Positions 1 to 10,170 are shown, counted from the stretch's first letter. The stretch is DNA of 64,000 nucleotides from JAFGPL01 sp963781805 (GCA_963781805.1 CAWAHF010000004.1:2418001-2482000); one strand, 5' to 3'. Translations and numbers: made by a program. The notes: generated by a model not told the origin, from the letters alone.

Positions 1-176
1 CAGTGAATCTGTAAAATACAAGTAATTAAGATAAAAAAATCAGTTAATATGTATTTATCACAAACTTTAAATGAGAACTATTTTATGGGACATATTTCGA
101 TGTATAATGTATTAACTCTTAGTTCACTTAATTGATAAATTATATTGAAATTTAAATATCTTTACTTTAAAAACAT

Positions 177-902
177 ATGGCGACAACGACTGCAGAACCA
201 AGAGAAGCATTTCCATACAAACCTCCATCAGAAGAGCTTAAAAAAAAGTATAAGGAACTGTTTGAAATAAAAAAGCCAATCAAGGTTCCATTGCCTAAGT
301 TACTTTTTGATAAAATTGTGGCAATAATTATTCTTACTTGTTGTTTACCTGTTATTATCTTCCTTTTAATTTTTAACTGGATCGAAGGGATTTTTATACC
401 TGAAAACAGGGGCCCTTTGGTTTTTTATTACAATGCAGTTAGCCGTGGAAAAGTTTTTAAAAAATATAAAATCCGGTTAATTAAAGAAAAATTTATCAAT
501 AAAGAATTACAGGCAAAGGGTGATTGGCATGCTTTTATGAATGAATGGGATCCTGCCTCGAGAACTTATCTTGGAAAATTTGTGAAAAAATTCTATTTGG
601 ATGAGATTCCACAATTCTTAAATGTTTTAAAGGGAGATATGTCTATTGTAGGTCCGCGTCCGATTGCTGTCCACCACTATGAACGTGACCTGGCACAGGG
701 AAATGTGCCCCGTTCACTTATCCGGGGAGGTTTATTGGGGTATGGCCATATTAGGAAAGGCACCCCTGAATTTGGAAAACCTGAATATGAATATGAATAT
801 GTTTATCGTTATATCCATTACCCTCCATTAAGGCTTTTATTACTTGATTTGTATATTATTGGTAAAGGGATTACAGTCATGGTAAAGGGAAAAGGATTAT
901 AA
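177..902 (+). CDS. Short initiating sugar transferase (bacterial sugar transferase family, WcaJ/PglC-like)
   Basis: Monotopic phosphoglycosyltransferase expected to move a sugar-1-phosphate from a nucleotide sugar onto undecaprenyl phosphate at the inner membrane, the first step of a surface glycan. The 241-aa protein has one hydrophobic segment at about residues 43-67. The family signature follows: acidic pair DE at 142-143, then GDMSIVGPRP at 153-162. It is the short form, without the multi-spanning N-terminal domain found in the second transferase at 14545. About 40 residues of charged cytosolic sequence precede the membrane segment, somewhat longer than usual. The ATG follows an AT-rich leader without a clear Shine-Dalgarno, which is normal in Bacteroidota. 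It heads the polysaccharide locus visible here. The sugar specificity cannot be read from sequence. Confidence 0.9.
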   Translation: MATTTAEPREAFPYKPPSEELKKKYKELFEIKKPIKVPLPKLLFDKIVAIIILTCCLPVIIFLLIFNWIEGIFIPENRGPLVFYYNAVSRGKVFKKYKIRLIKEKFINKELQAKGDWHAFMNEWDPASRTYLGKFVKKFYLDEIPQFLNVLKGDMSIVGPRPIAVHHYERDLAQGNVPRSLIRGGLLGYGHIRKGTPEFGKPEYEYEYVYRYIHYPPLRLLLLDLYIIGKGITVMVKGKGL

Positions 903-1261
903 TCTGGCATAAAACATTCATTGATAAATAATTGGGGATACTTGTAAGAAAAGAGAACTGCGATTGATAAATATTAAAATCTTATTCAGAATTATAGGAA
1001 ATCCCGAAATCAGTCACTAGAGCTAATATATCGGTTTTTTTGCAAATCATAATGAATTACAAAAAACGCTTAATTAGCATTATTTATGTATTTTTTTCAT
1101 GCAGGACGGTTTTCTTGAAATTTTATTTTATATTTGAGTTCCATTTTTCACAATGCTCTTAGAATATAAAGTACAATAGCATTAAAGCTTTCGTGGATTT
1201 ACAAATGAAAACTGGAAAACATCATTTTTAAACTATAAGATTATTCTAATAAAAAACATAA
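903..1261. other. Intergenic gap, no gene seen
   Basis: This stretch of about 360 bases is AT-rich with stops in all frames. I see no RNA gene and no convincing hairpin. It separates the first transferase from the WecG/MocA operon and may carry that operon's promoter, although no clean TAnnTTTG box stands out. Confidence 0.5.
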
Positions 1262-1999
1262 ATGCAATTTATCGACTGCATGGGTTTCAATGTGTTTTCA
1301 GGAAAACTGTCTGAAATTGAAGTTGCTGGCAATAAGACGCTTAATACAATTAGCCCCAATTCTTATGGAATATCCACAAAAGATAAGTTTTTCAGACAAG
1401 CATTAAAGGAAACCGATTTTCTGGTTTTAGATGGCGTATATTTCGCCTTGGGAAGCATTTTATTACATGGTAAGAATATTCTTAAAAATCAGGGACTGGA
1501 TGTATTTCATTATTTTATGAAAGAGATGAACCGGGTAAGCGGTAGAGTATTTTTCTTAGGTTCAACAGTTTCAACTCTTGAGAAAATCAAGCTTAAAGCA
1601 TCGTTCGATTACCCTAAAGTTGAAATCTCATTTTACTCTCCACCGTTTAAAAAAGAATTCAATAATGATGATGACAAAATAATGATCGAAAAAATCAATA
1701 AATTTCAACCAAAAATATTATTTATAGGTATGACCTGTCCAAAACAGGAGAAATGGGCCTATATCAACAGGCGCAAAATTAATGCAGATTTAACATGTTG
1801 TATCGGTGCTGTATTTGACTGGTATGCGGGAAATGAGAAATCCATTGCACCGATTTGGTGGAAATTGCGCCTTGCGTGGTTGAAACGGACAATTGACAGA
1901 CCTGCGATTCTAAAACGATATCCAAACATAGGAATATTTTTCTGGCATTTATTCCTAGCTATTATAGGTTTTAAAAAATATAAATATGGCAATTTCTAA
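1262..1999 (+). CDS. WecG/TagA/CpsF family glycosyltransferase
   Basis: Glycosyltransferase of the family that adds the second sugar (for example N-acetylmannosamine or its uronic acid) to a lipid-linked precursor at the cytoplasmic face. The 245-aa length is typical. The family hallmark is visible at about residues 154-165: a hydrophobic strand, then G-x-x-x-PKQE-x-W. A conserved region TCCIGAVFDWYAG follows, and a basic amphipathic C-terminus (RLAWLKRTIDRPA onward) probably binds the membrane. Its stop lies 14 bases inside the next gene, so it is translationally coupled to the Gfo/Idh/MocA gene. The family call is firm; the donor sugar is unknown. Confidence 0.9.
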   Translation: MQFIDCMGFNVFSGKLSEIEVAGNKTLNTISPNSYGISTKDKFFRQALKETDFLVLDGVYFALGSILLHGKNILKNQGLDVFHYFMKEMNRVSGRVFFLGSTVSTLEKIKLKASFDYPKVEISFYSPPFKKEFNNDDDKIMIEKINKFQPKILFIGMTCPKQEKWAYINRRKINADLTCCIGAVFDWYAGNEKSIAPIWWKLRLAWLKRTIDRPAILKRYPNIGIFFWHLFLAIIGFKKYKYGNF

Positions 2000-3029
2000 T
2001 ATAAATTTAGGTATCATTGGAGCAGGAAGAATGGGTATTACTCATTTTGCCATCATAAACTCTCACCCTCAGGTTACAGTTAATGCTATAGCTGATTCTT
2101 CCGGTTTCATACTGAATCTGATGAAGAAGCATCTAAGCGGACTTTCTGTATATAAAGATTATATACAGCTATTGGAGAACAATAATATTCATGCGGTTCT
2201 TGTTTGCACTCCACCGGATTTACATTATGAAATAATAAAAAAGTGTGCCTTGAAAGGCATACATGTTTTTGTGGAAAAACCATTTACAATTAATTATCAG
2301 AATGCAGATGAACTATCTGCATTATTCAATGAAAAAGGTCTGATAAATCAGGTAGGTTATGTAAACCGTTTCAATGACGTATTTTTAAAAACGAAGAATT
2401 TATTGGATAATAATTTGATTGGTAATGTTATACGCTTCAAATCAGAAATGTTTAGTTGCACTGTACTGAAATCAAATGAATCATCTGGTTGGCGGGCAAC
2501 ACATGAAAGCGGTGGAGGTGCAGTTTTTGAAATGGCTACCCATGCGATCGATCTTGTTAACTATCTGATCGGTGCTCCGGATAAAGTGGTTGGGTCTTCA
2601 CTGAATAATATATTTTCAAGTAAAGTTGAAGATGCAATATCTTCGACATTTTTGTACCGGAACGGAATGTCAGGCACCATATATATAAACTGGAGTGATG
2701 AAAGCTATCGTAAACCAACGAATAAAATTGAGATATTTGGATTGAAGGGCAAGATACTTGCCGATCAGCACAGTTTAAAAATTTATCTGAAAGAACAGAA
2801 TAAGGAATTCAATTTTAGAAAAGGTTGGAATACTTTATATATCACAGATATTTTCAAACCTGTTCCTTTTTATGTAAGAGGTAACGAATTTACGCGTCAA
2901 CTATATCATTTTGTGGATTGTGTTCTTAATCATAATGAAAGAAATTTATGCCCATTCAGTGATGGCGCAAAAACATTGAAGGTCGTTGAGTCTATTTTTA
3001 TCGATTATGAAAAAAATGGGAGAATTTAA
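1986..3029 (+). CDS. Gfo/Idh/MocA family oxidoreductase
   Basis: NAD(P)-dependent sugar or sugar-nucleotide dehydrogenase of 347 aa. The N-terminal Rossmann motif GIIGAGRMG (residues 9-17) and the conserved EKP (about 97-99), carrying the catalytic or cofactor-binding lysine, are both present. A C-terminal beta-sheet substrate domain follows, including GGGAVFEMATHAIDL. It starts 14 bases before the WecG-family stop and is followed after two bases by the next gene, so 1262-3913 is one operon. In polysaccharide loci such enzymes usually make a dedicated UDP- or dTDP-sugar, often a 3-keto intermediate on the way to an amino sugar. No aminotransferase is adjacent here, so the product is open. Confidence 0.9.
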   Translation: MAISNINLGIIGAGRMGITHFAIINSHPQVTVNAIADSSGFILNLMKKHLSGLSVYKDYIQLLENNNIHAVLVCTPPDLHYEIIKKCALKGIHVFVEKPFTINYQNADELSALFNEKGLINQVGYVNRFNDVFLKTKNLLDNNLIGNVIRFKSEMFSCTVLKSNESSGWRATHESGGGAVFEMATHAIDLVNYLIGAPDKVVGSSLNNIFSSKVEDAISSTFLYRNGMSGTIYINWSDESYRKPTNKIEIFGLKGKILADQHSLKIYLKEQNKEFNFRKGWNTLYITDIFKPVPFYVRGNEFTRQLYHFVDCVLNHNERNLCPFSDGAKTLKVVESIFIDYEKNGRI

Positions 3030-3031
3030 TT

Positions 3032-3913
3032 ATGAATAGTATAGATAAAATAATATTTGGCGATAATCAGTTTTTTGGAATCAACCACATGTCACAGGAA
3101 AAAGCACAGCAATTATCAGAAAAATTTTTTGATATACAAAACATATTCAAGGCTTATGAAAATGCCTTTTCAACTGGCATACGCGCTGTTATGCTAAACA
3201 GTAATGACAGGGCTAATGAAATATGTAATTATTTTAGGGAAAATAAGCAAATATATGGTCACATAAATTGGTATCCTTCCATACCATATCCTTACAAGTA
3301 TGCAAATTTGGTAGCAGAAAAGGGTATTTTACCTGCAATAAATGAAATCCTGTTTAAAAAGACTTCAGCCAAAGGGGTATTGGCTATGTTGGCTAAAGGC
3401 AGTTCAGCAGTCATATCGAAAGATGTGATTAAACTGATGCAAATACTGATCGATTTAGAGATGAAAATATTTAATGGCCTTAACATTAAGGTCGTTTTTT
3501 TACAGAATATTATTGTTGATCTTATTCTGGGTTTTGATCTTAAAGAAATTTTCGAAGAATATTGTGAATATATAAGAAAAAGATATAATGCCCTTCCTGG
3601 CTTAATAACACAAAACATGCCCTATCTTAAAGCAAAACTTCATAGCTGGGGTATTAATGAAGTTGTGATTTGCTGTTCTTTTAACAAGATCGGATATTTA
3701 ATGTCGCCTGATGTTCAATCATATATAGATGCCATATTAAATAATAATCCCGAGGAATACCAGATCATGGCCATGTCAACCCTTGCTTCCGGAGCCATCC
3801 CACCTAAAGAGGCTTATGATTTTATAAACAATCAGCATCTTCAGTCAGTTGTCTTTGGAGCTTCAAGTAGAAACCATATTGCTGAAACGGTTAGTCTAAT
3901 TGATCTGAAATAG
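3032..3913 (+). CDS. Uncharacterised protein, distant aldo/keto-reductase-like
   Basis: I do not recognise the family with confidence. The 293-aa soluble protein opens with a strand and the motif GDNQFFGINHMS (residues 10-21). Alternating hydrophobic strands and helices suggest a (beta/alpha) barrel. It ends with VVFGASSRNHIAETV, closely resembling the C-terminal cofactor-binding segment of aldo/keto reductases. The usual AKR catalytic Asp-Tyr-Lys-His set is not evident. It follows the Gfo/Idh/MocA gene after two bases in the same direction, so it probably acts in the same sugar-modification pathway. That role is inferred from context. It could also be a catalytically altered barrel enzyme such as an epimerase or lyase. 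Confidence 0.55.
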   Translation: MNSIDKIIFGDNQFFGINHMSQEKAQQLSEKFFDIQNIFKAYENAFSTGIRAVMLNSNDRANEICNYFRENKQIYGHINWYPSIPYPYKYANLVAEKGILPAINEILFKKTSAKGVLAMLAKGSSAVISKDVIKLMQILIDLEMKIFNGLNIKVVFLQNIIVDLILGFDLKEIFEEYCEYIRKRYNALPGLITQNMPYLKAKLHSWGINEVVICCSFNKIGYLMSPDVQSYIDAILNNNPEEYQIMAMSTLASGAIPPKEAYDFINNQHLQSVVFGASSRNHIAETVSLIDLK

Positions 3914-4500
3914 TATTCGTCATAATACAGCAGGCAGAAGTATATAAAAACATATAACAACAGGTATATTCCTGAAAAATTGTTTTCCAAAAATCAGCAT
4001 CATTGAGGAATACATTGGTGAAAGGGATAAAATAACGATTAAAATTCATCCAGAAATAAGAGGAATTCATTTATACTCTTCTATATCTTAACGACCCGAA
4101 TTGAATTGTCGGCTTATTGATATATTGTTTTGGCTTTGGTTTAATTTGGCGCTTAAAAGAGTATTATTCATTGTCTGATAGTTCCATGACAATTACTTTC
4201 ATTGGTATTTTTTAAAACTTTGTCCTAGAATCATTGCTATTGATGGCTTACAATATAGAAAGTTTTCAAAGCTTATTTAAACCAAAAGCCATTAATTACT
4301 GGTTTTTCGGATATTTTTTAATGCAGTAAAATTTCTTTAGTCAAATTCCAACAGCCCACTGCCATATAATTCTGTTGATTTCATAAAATTATTTACATAA
4401 AATTGATCATAGTCTTTATTTTTACAATATTTTGTAACTGTAAACAGATTGATGAGAAAGATTGCATAAAATATAGCTTCTGAAAATTATAAGCATTAAA
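3914..4500. other. Intergenic gap, no gene seen
   Basis: Nearly 590 bases without a credible reading frame, tRNA-like fold or strong hairpin. The base composition is very AT-rich, as in other gaps of this locus. It ends the WecG/MocA operon and precedes the Wzi gene. Confidence 0.5.
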
Positions 4501-5982
4501 ATGAAAAGTCAAATCCCTATCAAACTTATATATCTATTCTTTTTGTTATCAATTATCAATCCGATCCACTCACAAATTATTAAAGTTCCTGATTATTTTG
4601 TTGAAACAGGTGTAACTCTCTCTGCAGGAAGGCAAACTCCGTTCTGGTTAGTGTCCAATCAATACGGACTCATAACTCCTGATAAGCTAAACGGGTGGAT
4701 TAGACTCAGATTTAAAACAACTTTATCACCAGAAAAGAAAATCGATTATGATTATGGCTTAGATGTCATTAATAGACTGAGTAATAATAAGAATAAATTA
4801 TACTTGCATCAGGCATATTTTCGGTTAAAATTTCATTTTTTAAGTTTTCAGGCAGGCAGTATCGAAGAGAAATTCGGAGATCAGGATAGTTCACTTTCTT
4901 CAGGTGGATTAATATGGTCAGGTAATGCACGAACAATACCCAACGTTTCACTTATGGTTCCGGAATACACACCACTGCCTTTTACGAAAGGTTTTATTGA
5001 ATTCAAAGGAGGAATTTCCCATGGCTGGATGGGTGATAACCAGTTTGTAAAAAATACATGGCTACATCATAAATATTTATATCTTCAACTTGGAGGGAAA
5101 CTTCCTGTGCATATGAATTTTGGAATTCACCATTTTGCATTGTGGGGAGGAGAATCAACAGATCCGGCTTTTGGGAAACTTCCGCAAAGTTGGAATGATT
5201 TTATAGATATTTTCTTTGCAAAAGCAGGTGATGAGACAGCACCAGGTGTCGATCAGGCATATGTTTTGGGTGATCACCTGGGATCAAAAGACGTTGGATT
5301 TGATATGGATTTTAAAAGAGCAAAAATAAGTATATGCTGGCAATCTATATTTGAAGATAGAAATGGATTGTATTGGTCAAATATAAAAGACGGACTATGG
5401 GGAATTTATTTACATCTCAAAGAAAAGGATCACTTGATAAATGCATTTGGTTACGAATTTATCAATACAACCAATCAAAGTGGTCCTGTTTGGGGTTACT
5501 GGTTACTTAACGGTGTAAAATATTATGCACCTGTAAATGGTGGCGTACTGCATTGGTTAAGTGGAAATGATAATTATTTTAACCATTACTATTATAAAAC
5601 TGGCTGGACATTAGATGATATGACCATCGGGACACCTATGATAACCTCACCAGCAATTTTACAAAATTTTGACATTGATAATAATACTGATTATATCCGG
5701 AACAATAAAATTACAGGTCATCATTTTTCGTTAGAGGGCAAATACAAGTATCTGCTGTACAAATTATTTGTCACCTATTCTCTTAATTTTGGCACAAATA
5801 ATTATCCTATGAATCCAGCTTTATCCCAATACTCATTTTTGTTAAATATGCAACTCTCTGAGAAACTACCATGGGGATTAAATGCTGGCCTTTCAATTGG
5901 TTATGATTATGGCGATCTGCTAGGGAATAATGCGGGATTGAAAATCAGTTTAGCGAAAGAAGGGTGTTTGGGCGGAAAATAA
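4501..5982 (+). CDS. Capsule assembly Wzi family outer-membrane protein
   Basis: Outer-membrane beta-barrel of the Wzi family, which in characterised bacteria holds capsular polysaccharide on the cell surface. The 493-aa protein has a cleavable signal peptide (positive start, hydrophobic residues about 8-22, then HSQ). Many alternating aromatic/polar beta strands follow, with a family-typical stretch around NVSLMVPEYTPLPF and GIHHFALWGG. Length fits the family. It sits between glycan synthesis genes and two secreted lyases, which supports a role in handling the polymer made by this locus. Long AT-rich gaps flank it on both sides, so it is probably transcribed alone. Confidence 0.88.
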   Translation: MKSQIPIKLIYLFFLLSIINPIHSQIIKVPDYFVETGVTLSAGRQTPFWLVSNQYGLITPDKLNGWIRLRFKTTLSPEKKIDYDYGLDVINRLSNNKNKLYLHQAYFRLKFHFLSFQAGSIEEKFGDQDSSLSSGGLIWSGNARTIPNVSLMVPEYTPLPFTKGFIEFKGGISHGWMGDNQFVKNTWLHHKYLYLQLGGKLPVHMNFGIHHFALWGGESTDPAFGKLPQSWNDFIDIFFAKAGDETAPGVDQAYVLGDHLGSKDVGFDMDFKRAKISICWQSIFEDRNGLYWSNIKDGLWGIYLHLKEKDHLINAFGYEFINTTNQSGPVWGYWLLNGVKYYAPVNGGVLHWLSGNDNYFNHYYYKTGWTLDDMTIGTPMITSPAILQNFDIDNNTDYIRNNKITGHHFSLEGKYKYLLYKLFVTYSLNFGTNNYPMNPALSQYSFLLNMQLSEKLPWGLNAGLSIGYDYGDLLGNNAGLKISLAKEGCLGGK

Positions 5983-6524
5983 TACTAAATTTAAAATTTT
6001 ATATAGAATATTATCCAATGATCCATGTCAAAGCTTTTGAAATTCTTTGGAATGATATTCTGAGTTTGAAAATGGAAATTTCAATTTACATTTTTAAATA
6101 ATTATTAAATGACTTATTGAAAATTTATTCTTCTTAAACAAATAATCCGATAACCATAACTTTTCTTATTGTCTCTGAAAATAACCGTTTACATATCTTC
6201 AATCCATACTGCTAAAACACAAATTAATTTAAAAAATTGATTATCTATTTAATAATCAATACTTCATATATATTTTTTATCTATTGGTCATAAATAACAG
6301 GCTGGTTATCAATTAACAGCTTAAATATTTTAAAAATAGAAATAATATCTCGAAATTTATATAAAATAAAATATTTCTTAAATTCTCATTCATAATATCT
6401 TGTCTTCTTATTGAGGCATTAGTGATGTAAATCACTAAAACTTTTATCTCATAATTTCGTATACTCGTCAACAAATATTAAACGTTTGTCACTATTTTTA
6501 TCTATTTCGTCAAATTTTAAAATT
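5983..6524. other. Intergenic gap with one AT-rich hairpin
   Basis: About 540 bases with no credible gene. A 9-bp perfect stem of A/T-dominated sequence (arms 6236-6244 and 6252-6260, 7-base loop) is the only structure noted, and in such AT-rich DNA it may be chance. The upstream in-frame TTG at 6486 belongs to an extension of the next ORF that I do not use. Confidence 0.4.
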
Positions 6525-9476
6525 ATGAAAAAACTAATGTTGTTGATATTCATCGGTGTCACTACTGATTACTATTGTTTATCACAAGAAAACATGGATA
6601 TTTTTAATATTTATTTTAAGCAGGATTTTGAAAACGATACACCTGGGACTTATGATTATGACGAATATAAGAAAGATTGGAATTATCCGTCATGGGAAGA
6701 TCGGGAAGTTCCTCCGGAAATTGTTGTATCAACAGACCCCGCTCAACCTGGAAAAGTAATGAGGTTTATATTTCCTAAAGGTGGCGTAGGTCCAGGTGAA
6801 GGAGGTGGAACGTGGCTTTGTCCGTTAGGCAAAGCATATGATGAGTTATACTTTTCATATCGCGTAAAATTCAAGCCAGGTTTTGAACCTGTTTTATCCG
6901 GCAAACTTCCAGGAGTTATTGGTTCACCTGAATTCCCCTGTTGTGGTTCTCCTGGATATTACGATGGATTTCGCGCAAAACTAACATGGAATTATTGGCC
7001 TGATATAGTTAATTATATTTATCATCATGATCTAACCCAAGAATATGGAGACCCTTACCCAATAGGGTATGGACTTCCGACAGGCAAGTGGTTCACATTA
7101 ACAAACAGGATCGTAATGAATTCTGTAGGAGAAAACGGCGGAAATAAGGATGGTATTATAGAGACTTTTGTTGACGGTGTCCTTATGTTTCAGAAATCAG
7201 ATATAGTATTCAGAAATGTTTCAGACATTGGATCTGACATATTAGAAATTGTATCATTTTTTGGCGGAGAAGGTGATGCATTTGCAGCAGCAAGAGATGA
7301 ATGGATTGAGCTCGATGATTTTGTTGCATTTACTTACAAAGATAATGTAGATGTGCCTAAGGGAAATACTCTAAGTTCAAGCAACAGGGTATTAATACTT
7401 CCGGACATATACTCTTCCAGCATTGTGGATTCAGTTCCCCATGAACAAGCTAATCCTGATACCATTATCGATCAACCTGCTCCGCAAATACCTTACATAA
7501 AGGTATTTGCCAGTGGTACTGAATTCGCAGGTGAAAATGCACATTTTAAATTATTCTTGAACAAAAGTCAGGTCGGCGAAACGTATGTCACCTCTGCCGA
7601 TCAGGCATATATTTTTAACCTTGATCAAAATGTCGGGGCAGATGATACAATAACTATCCATTATGATAATGATCTCTATGAACTGAGCGGGGGAGACAGA
7701 AATTTGTTTATAGAATCAATAAATATCAATGGAACAGATTATTTTCCCAATGCTAAAAATGTGGTTTTTCTTTTTGATGGTGATGTTCTGGAAGGTATGG
7801 ACATAACATATGGAAGCAGTATTCTGGATTATCCGGGTAAATTGATTTTTTATCTGGGTCGGGATGAGGTAAGTCTCGAGGATGTATATCCTGCGGACAG
7901 AAAAGAGAATGAAATTCAGCAAACTTCAAATCAGTCCCCTACCATTAGCAATCAACATATCATTGTTAAAAGTCCGTTAAGTGCAAATTCAACAATAGGT
8001 AAAATACAAGCTTCAGATAAGGATCAAAACCAAACTTTGACATTCAGTATTAAATCCGGAAACAATGAAAACATGTTCGATATCAATAAAAATACCGGAG
8101 ATTTAATTGCTAATAATATTGAAAGGTTGACCGATACACTTATATATATACTAAGTATTTCGGTGACTGATAATGGTACTGAACCTATGACTTCTGATGC
8201 ACTCGTCACGATTACAATATTACCTTCATTATCTGTTATTTACATTGATCCTTCCAATATAAACGATATTTCAAAGAATGGAACAGAGGAGCATCCTTAT
8301 AGTTCCTGGCAGGAGGTAGTCTGGACTTCTGATTATACTTACCTTCAAAAAAGAGGCACTATTTCAAATGAAGGTAAAATAAATGTCTATGCCGAAGATG
8401 TTATTCTCGGTGCCTATGGTGAAGGAGAATTGCCAATTATCACCAGCAATGCAAAAGACTATGCCATCAGAGTTTTTGAAAAAAGCAATATTACTATTAA
8501 AGATATTCATATTACAGCAGATGATGCCATAAGCTGTATCTATTTCATGGGAAGCAACTCAACTAACAATACCGTTGAAAACTGTGTTCTTGAAGGAGCT
8601 AACAATGGTGTACGTATTATAGATGGTAAAACTTATACCATTAAATACACAACAATTAAAGGTGCCACAGATGGAATATTTTCTTTTGCTTTAACCAACA
8701 AAATCTATTACAATATATTCAGGGAAAACCAGACTGCTATTAATATCAGCAGCAATTTTTCTACTGCTGATATTTTTAATAATGTTTTTTATGGAAATGC
8801 AAGTGGGGTTATAACAACTTATGCTGAACTCACCTTGTATAATAACATATTTTACCTGGTCAATACGGGCGATATGGCTATCAACCACAGTATGGATAAG
8901 CTTGTCTCCGATAATAATATATTTTATCCGGAAAGTACAGGTTTTTTAAGTATCAATAACAAACGATATAATTCTATTTCTGAGGTTCAGTCTGACTTAA
9001 ATATTGACATGAATTCATTCTCAAAGGATCCCGGTTTTATAGATATTTACAATGACAATTTTATGGTAACAGAACAGTCACCGGCCGTTGATGCCGGAAA
9101 ATATGTTGGCATTCCAACTGATGCCTATCGTCAAGCTGAACCTTATGGTACCCAGCCGGATATAGGTTTAACAGAATTGAGTGTAAATAATATTATTAAT
9201 TCAATTTCCAGCAATACAAGAAACAAAAATGAAGAACTTTTGGTTTATCCTAATCCATCTTATGGAAGATTTAAAGTTTTCTATTCAAATGGGATGAGTT
9301 CTTCCACAGTCCTTATGGTTACTGATGTTTCGGGTAGGACTGTTTACCAGACCAATTTGCCATCCGATAATACTTCTGTGGCAGATATTGATATCTCAGA
9401 CTTTCCCAAAGGAATTTATCTACTACATTTACGTAATGAAACCAAAATGCTTTCAGAACAAATCATAATCCAATGA
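6525..9476 (+). CDS. Secreted PL14-like polysaccharide lyase with CBM60-like, cadherin and beta-helix domains, T9SS cargo
   Basis: Multidomain extracellular protein of 983 aa, probably cleaving a uronic-acid polymer. I start it at the ATG giving MKKLMLLIFIG, a proper signal peptide, rather than the in-frame TTG 39 bases upstream. Domains: PL14-like lyase about 27-280 (FSYRVKFKPGF, KLPGVIGSP near 126-134, a Cys pair PCCG, DGFRAKLTW); CBM60-like calcium/carbohydrate module about 311-445 (DRNLFIESI); cadherin-like repeat about 470-570; right-handed parallel beta-helix about 575-870; type A T9SS sorting domain about 900-983 (VYPNPSYGRFKV, DISDFPKGIYLL). The lyase domain is a close paralogue of the next gene's. 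Family assignment is from motif pattern; catalytic activity and substrate are inferred. Confidence 0.82.
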   Translation: MKKLMLLIFIGVTTDYYCLSQENMDIFNIYFKQDFENDTPGTYDYDEYKKDWNYPSWEDREVPPEIVVSTDPAQPGKVMRFIFPKGGVGPGEGGGTWLCPLGKAYDELYFSYRVKFKPGFEPVLSGKLPGVIGSPEFPCCGSPGYYDGFRAKLTWNYWPDIVNYIYHHDLTQEYGDPYPIGYGLPTGKWFTLTNRIVMNSVGENGGNKDGIIETFVDGVLMFQKSDIVFRNVSDIGSDILEIVSFFGGEGDAFAAARDEWIELDDFVAFTYKDNVDVPKGNTLSSSNRVLILPDIYSSSIVDSVPHEQANPDTIIDQPAPQIPYIKVFASGTEFAGENAHFKLFLNKSQVGETYVTSADQAYIFNLDQNVGADDTITIHYDNDLYELSGGDRNLFIESININGTDYFPNAKNVVFLFDGDVLEGMDITYGSSILDYPGKLIFYLGRDEVSLEDVYPADRKENEIQQTSNQSPTISNQHIIVKSPLSANSTIGKIQASDKDQNQTLTFSIKSGNNENMFDINKNTGDLIANNIERLTDTLIYILSISVTDNGTEPMTSDALVTITILPSLSVIYIDPSNINDISKNGTEEHPYSSWQEVVWTSDYTYLQKRGTISNEGKINVYAEDVILGAYGEGELPIITSNAKDYAIRVFEKSNITIKDIHITADDAISCIYFMGSNSTNNTVENCVLEGANNGVRIIDGKTYTIKYTTIKGATDGIFSFALTNKIYYNIFRENQTAINISSNFSTADIFNNVFYGNASGVITTYAELTLYNNIFYLVNTGDMAINHSMDKLVSDNNIFYPESTGFLSINNKRYNSISEVQSDLNIDMNSFSKDPGFIDIYNDNFMVTEQSPAVDAGKYVGIPTDAYRQAEPYGTQPDIGLTELSVNNIINSISSNTRNKNEELLVYPNPSYGRFKVFYSNGMSSSTVLMVTDVSGRTVYQTNLPSDNTSVADIDISDFPKGIYLLHLRNETKMLSEQIIIQ

Positions 9477-9523
9477 TTTGAGTTTTTTTTCAAAATTAGA
9501 TTTACAAACGAAACTAAATTTAT

Positions 9524-9553
9524 AGGCCTGATAAAACCAGGCTTATTTTTTTT
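9524..9553 (+). terminator. Rho-independent terminator of the first lyase gene
   Basis: A GCCTG/CAGGC stem (9526-9530 with 9538-9542, extended by one G-T and one A-T pair) around a 7-base loop is followed by A and eight T residues. It lies about 50 bases after the stop codon of the first lyase. Confidence 0.8.
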
Positions 9554-10170
9554 ATCAAAAAAAACACTCATCTTCAATTCATACTGTTTAGGAGCAATAT
9601 AAAAAATGTATCAGGTATTACAACTATAGTATTCAAAACAATTAAGTTCTTAAAAGGGATAAGGAAGTCGAAATAAAGTTTAAATCGTTAAAATTTAAGA
9701 TTTTTATTATTCTTAATAACCCCAATTCTATAAAATCTTAAATTTTTGTAGACAAGATTGTTTAACTTTATTAGAATTGCTTAGAAGAATGAAGGCTAAA
9801 GGGATAACCACCTCTTCAAATTTAGTAGAGTAAATATGCATCTATTTGTGCTATTATTTAACCTTGGACTATGTAATTCAACGCATACAGCCTAATGTCA
9901 AAACAGCAAGAACAGCTTTACAGCTATTAAACAATCCTTTTTTGATAATAAAAGCTATTTTTATTTTTGAGTTTAACTGTGATTATAGATTTTACAATAC
10001 TTGCAGGGCTAATGGCAGCATATTTATAAAAAAAGTTCAAATGAATGTGTTGATATACAAAATTATCTGAAATATTATCAACTATTATAAAATAAATTGA
10101 ATATTTTTGAAGTTTTTATCTAATTAATAAGTTGAATTAGGTAGACATCAAAAATTTAAATCCTATTAAG
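9554..10170. other. Long intergenic gap around the inverted repeat
   Basis: The rest of the space between the lyases has no supported gene. A 74-codon open frame at 9846-10070 has no recognisable sequence and I do not call it. The nested inverted repeat at 9672-9772 is the only clear structure. No TAnnTTTG box is obvious before the TTG start at 10171. Confidence 0.5.
9672..9772. repeat. Nested inverted repeat between the two lyase genes
   Basis: Inner arms 9690-9704 and 9732-9746 are perfect 15-base inverted copies (AAAATTTAAGATTTT and complement) with a 27-base spacer. Outer arms 9672-9684 and 9761-9772 also pair over 12 bases with one base skipped. Together they form an imperfect cruciform or RNA hairpin of about 100 bases. 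No gene lies inside. It could be a small non-autonomous element, a structured RNA or an unusual terminator. Confidence 0.5.

Noticed and set aside
9846..10070. 74-codon open frame between the lyases
   Set aside because: Random-looking composition, no recognisable motif, no promoter or partner; expected by chance in a long AT-rich gap.
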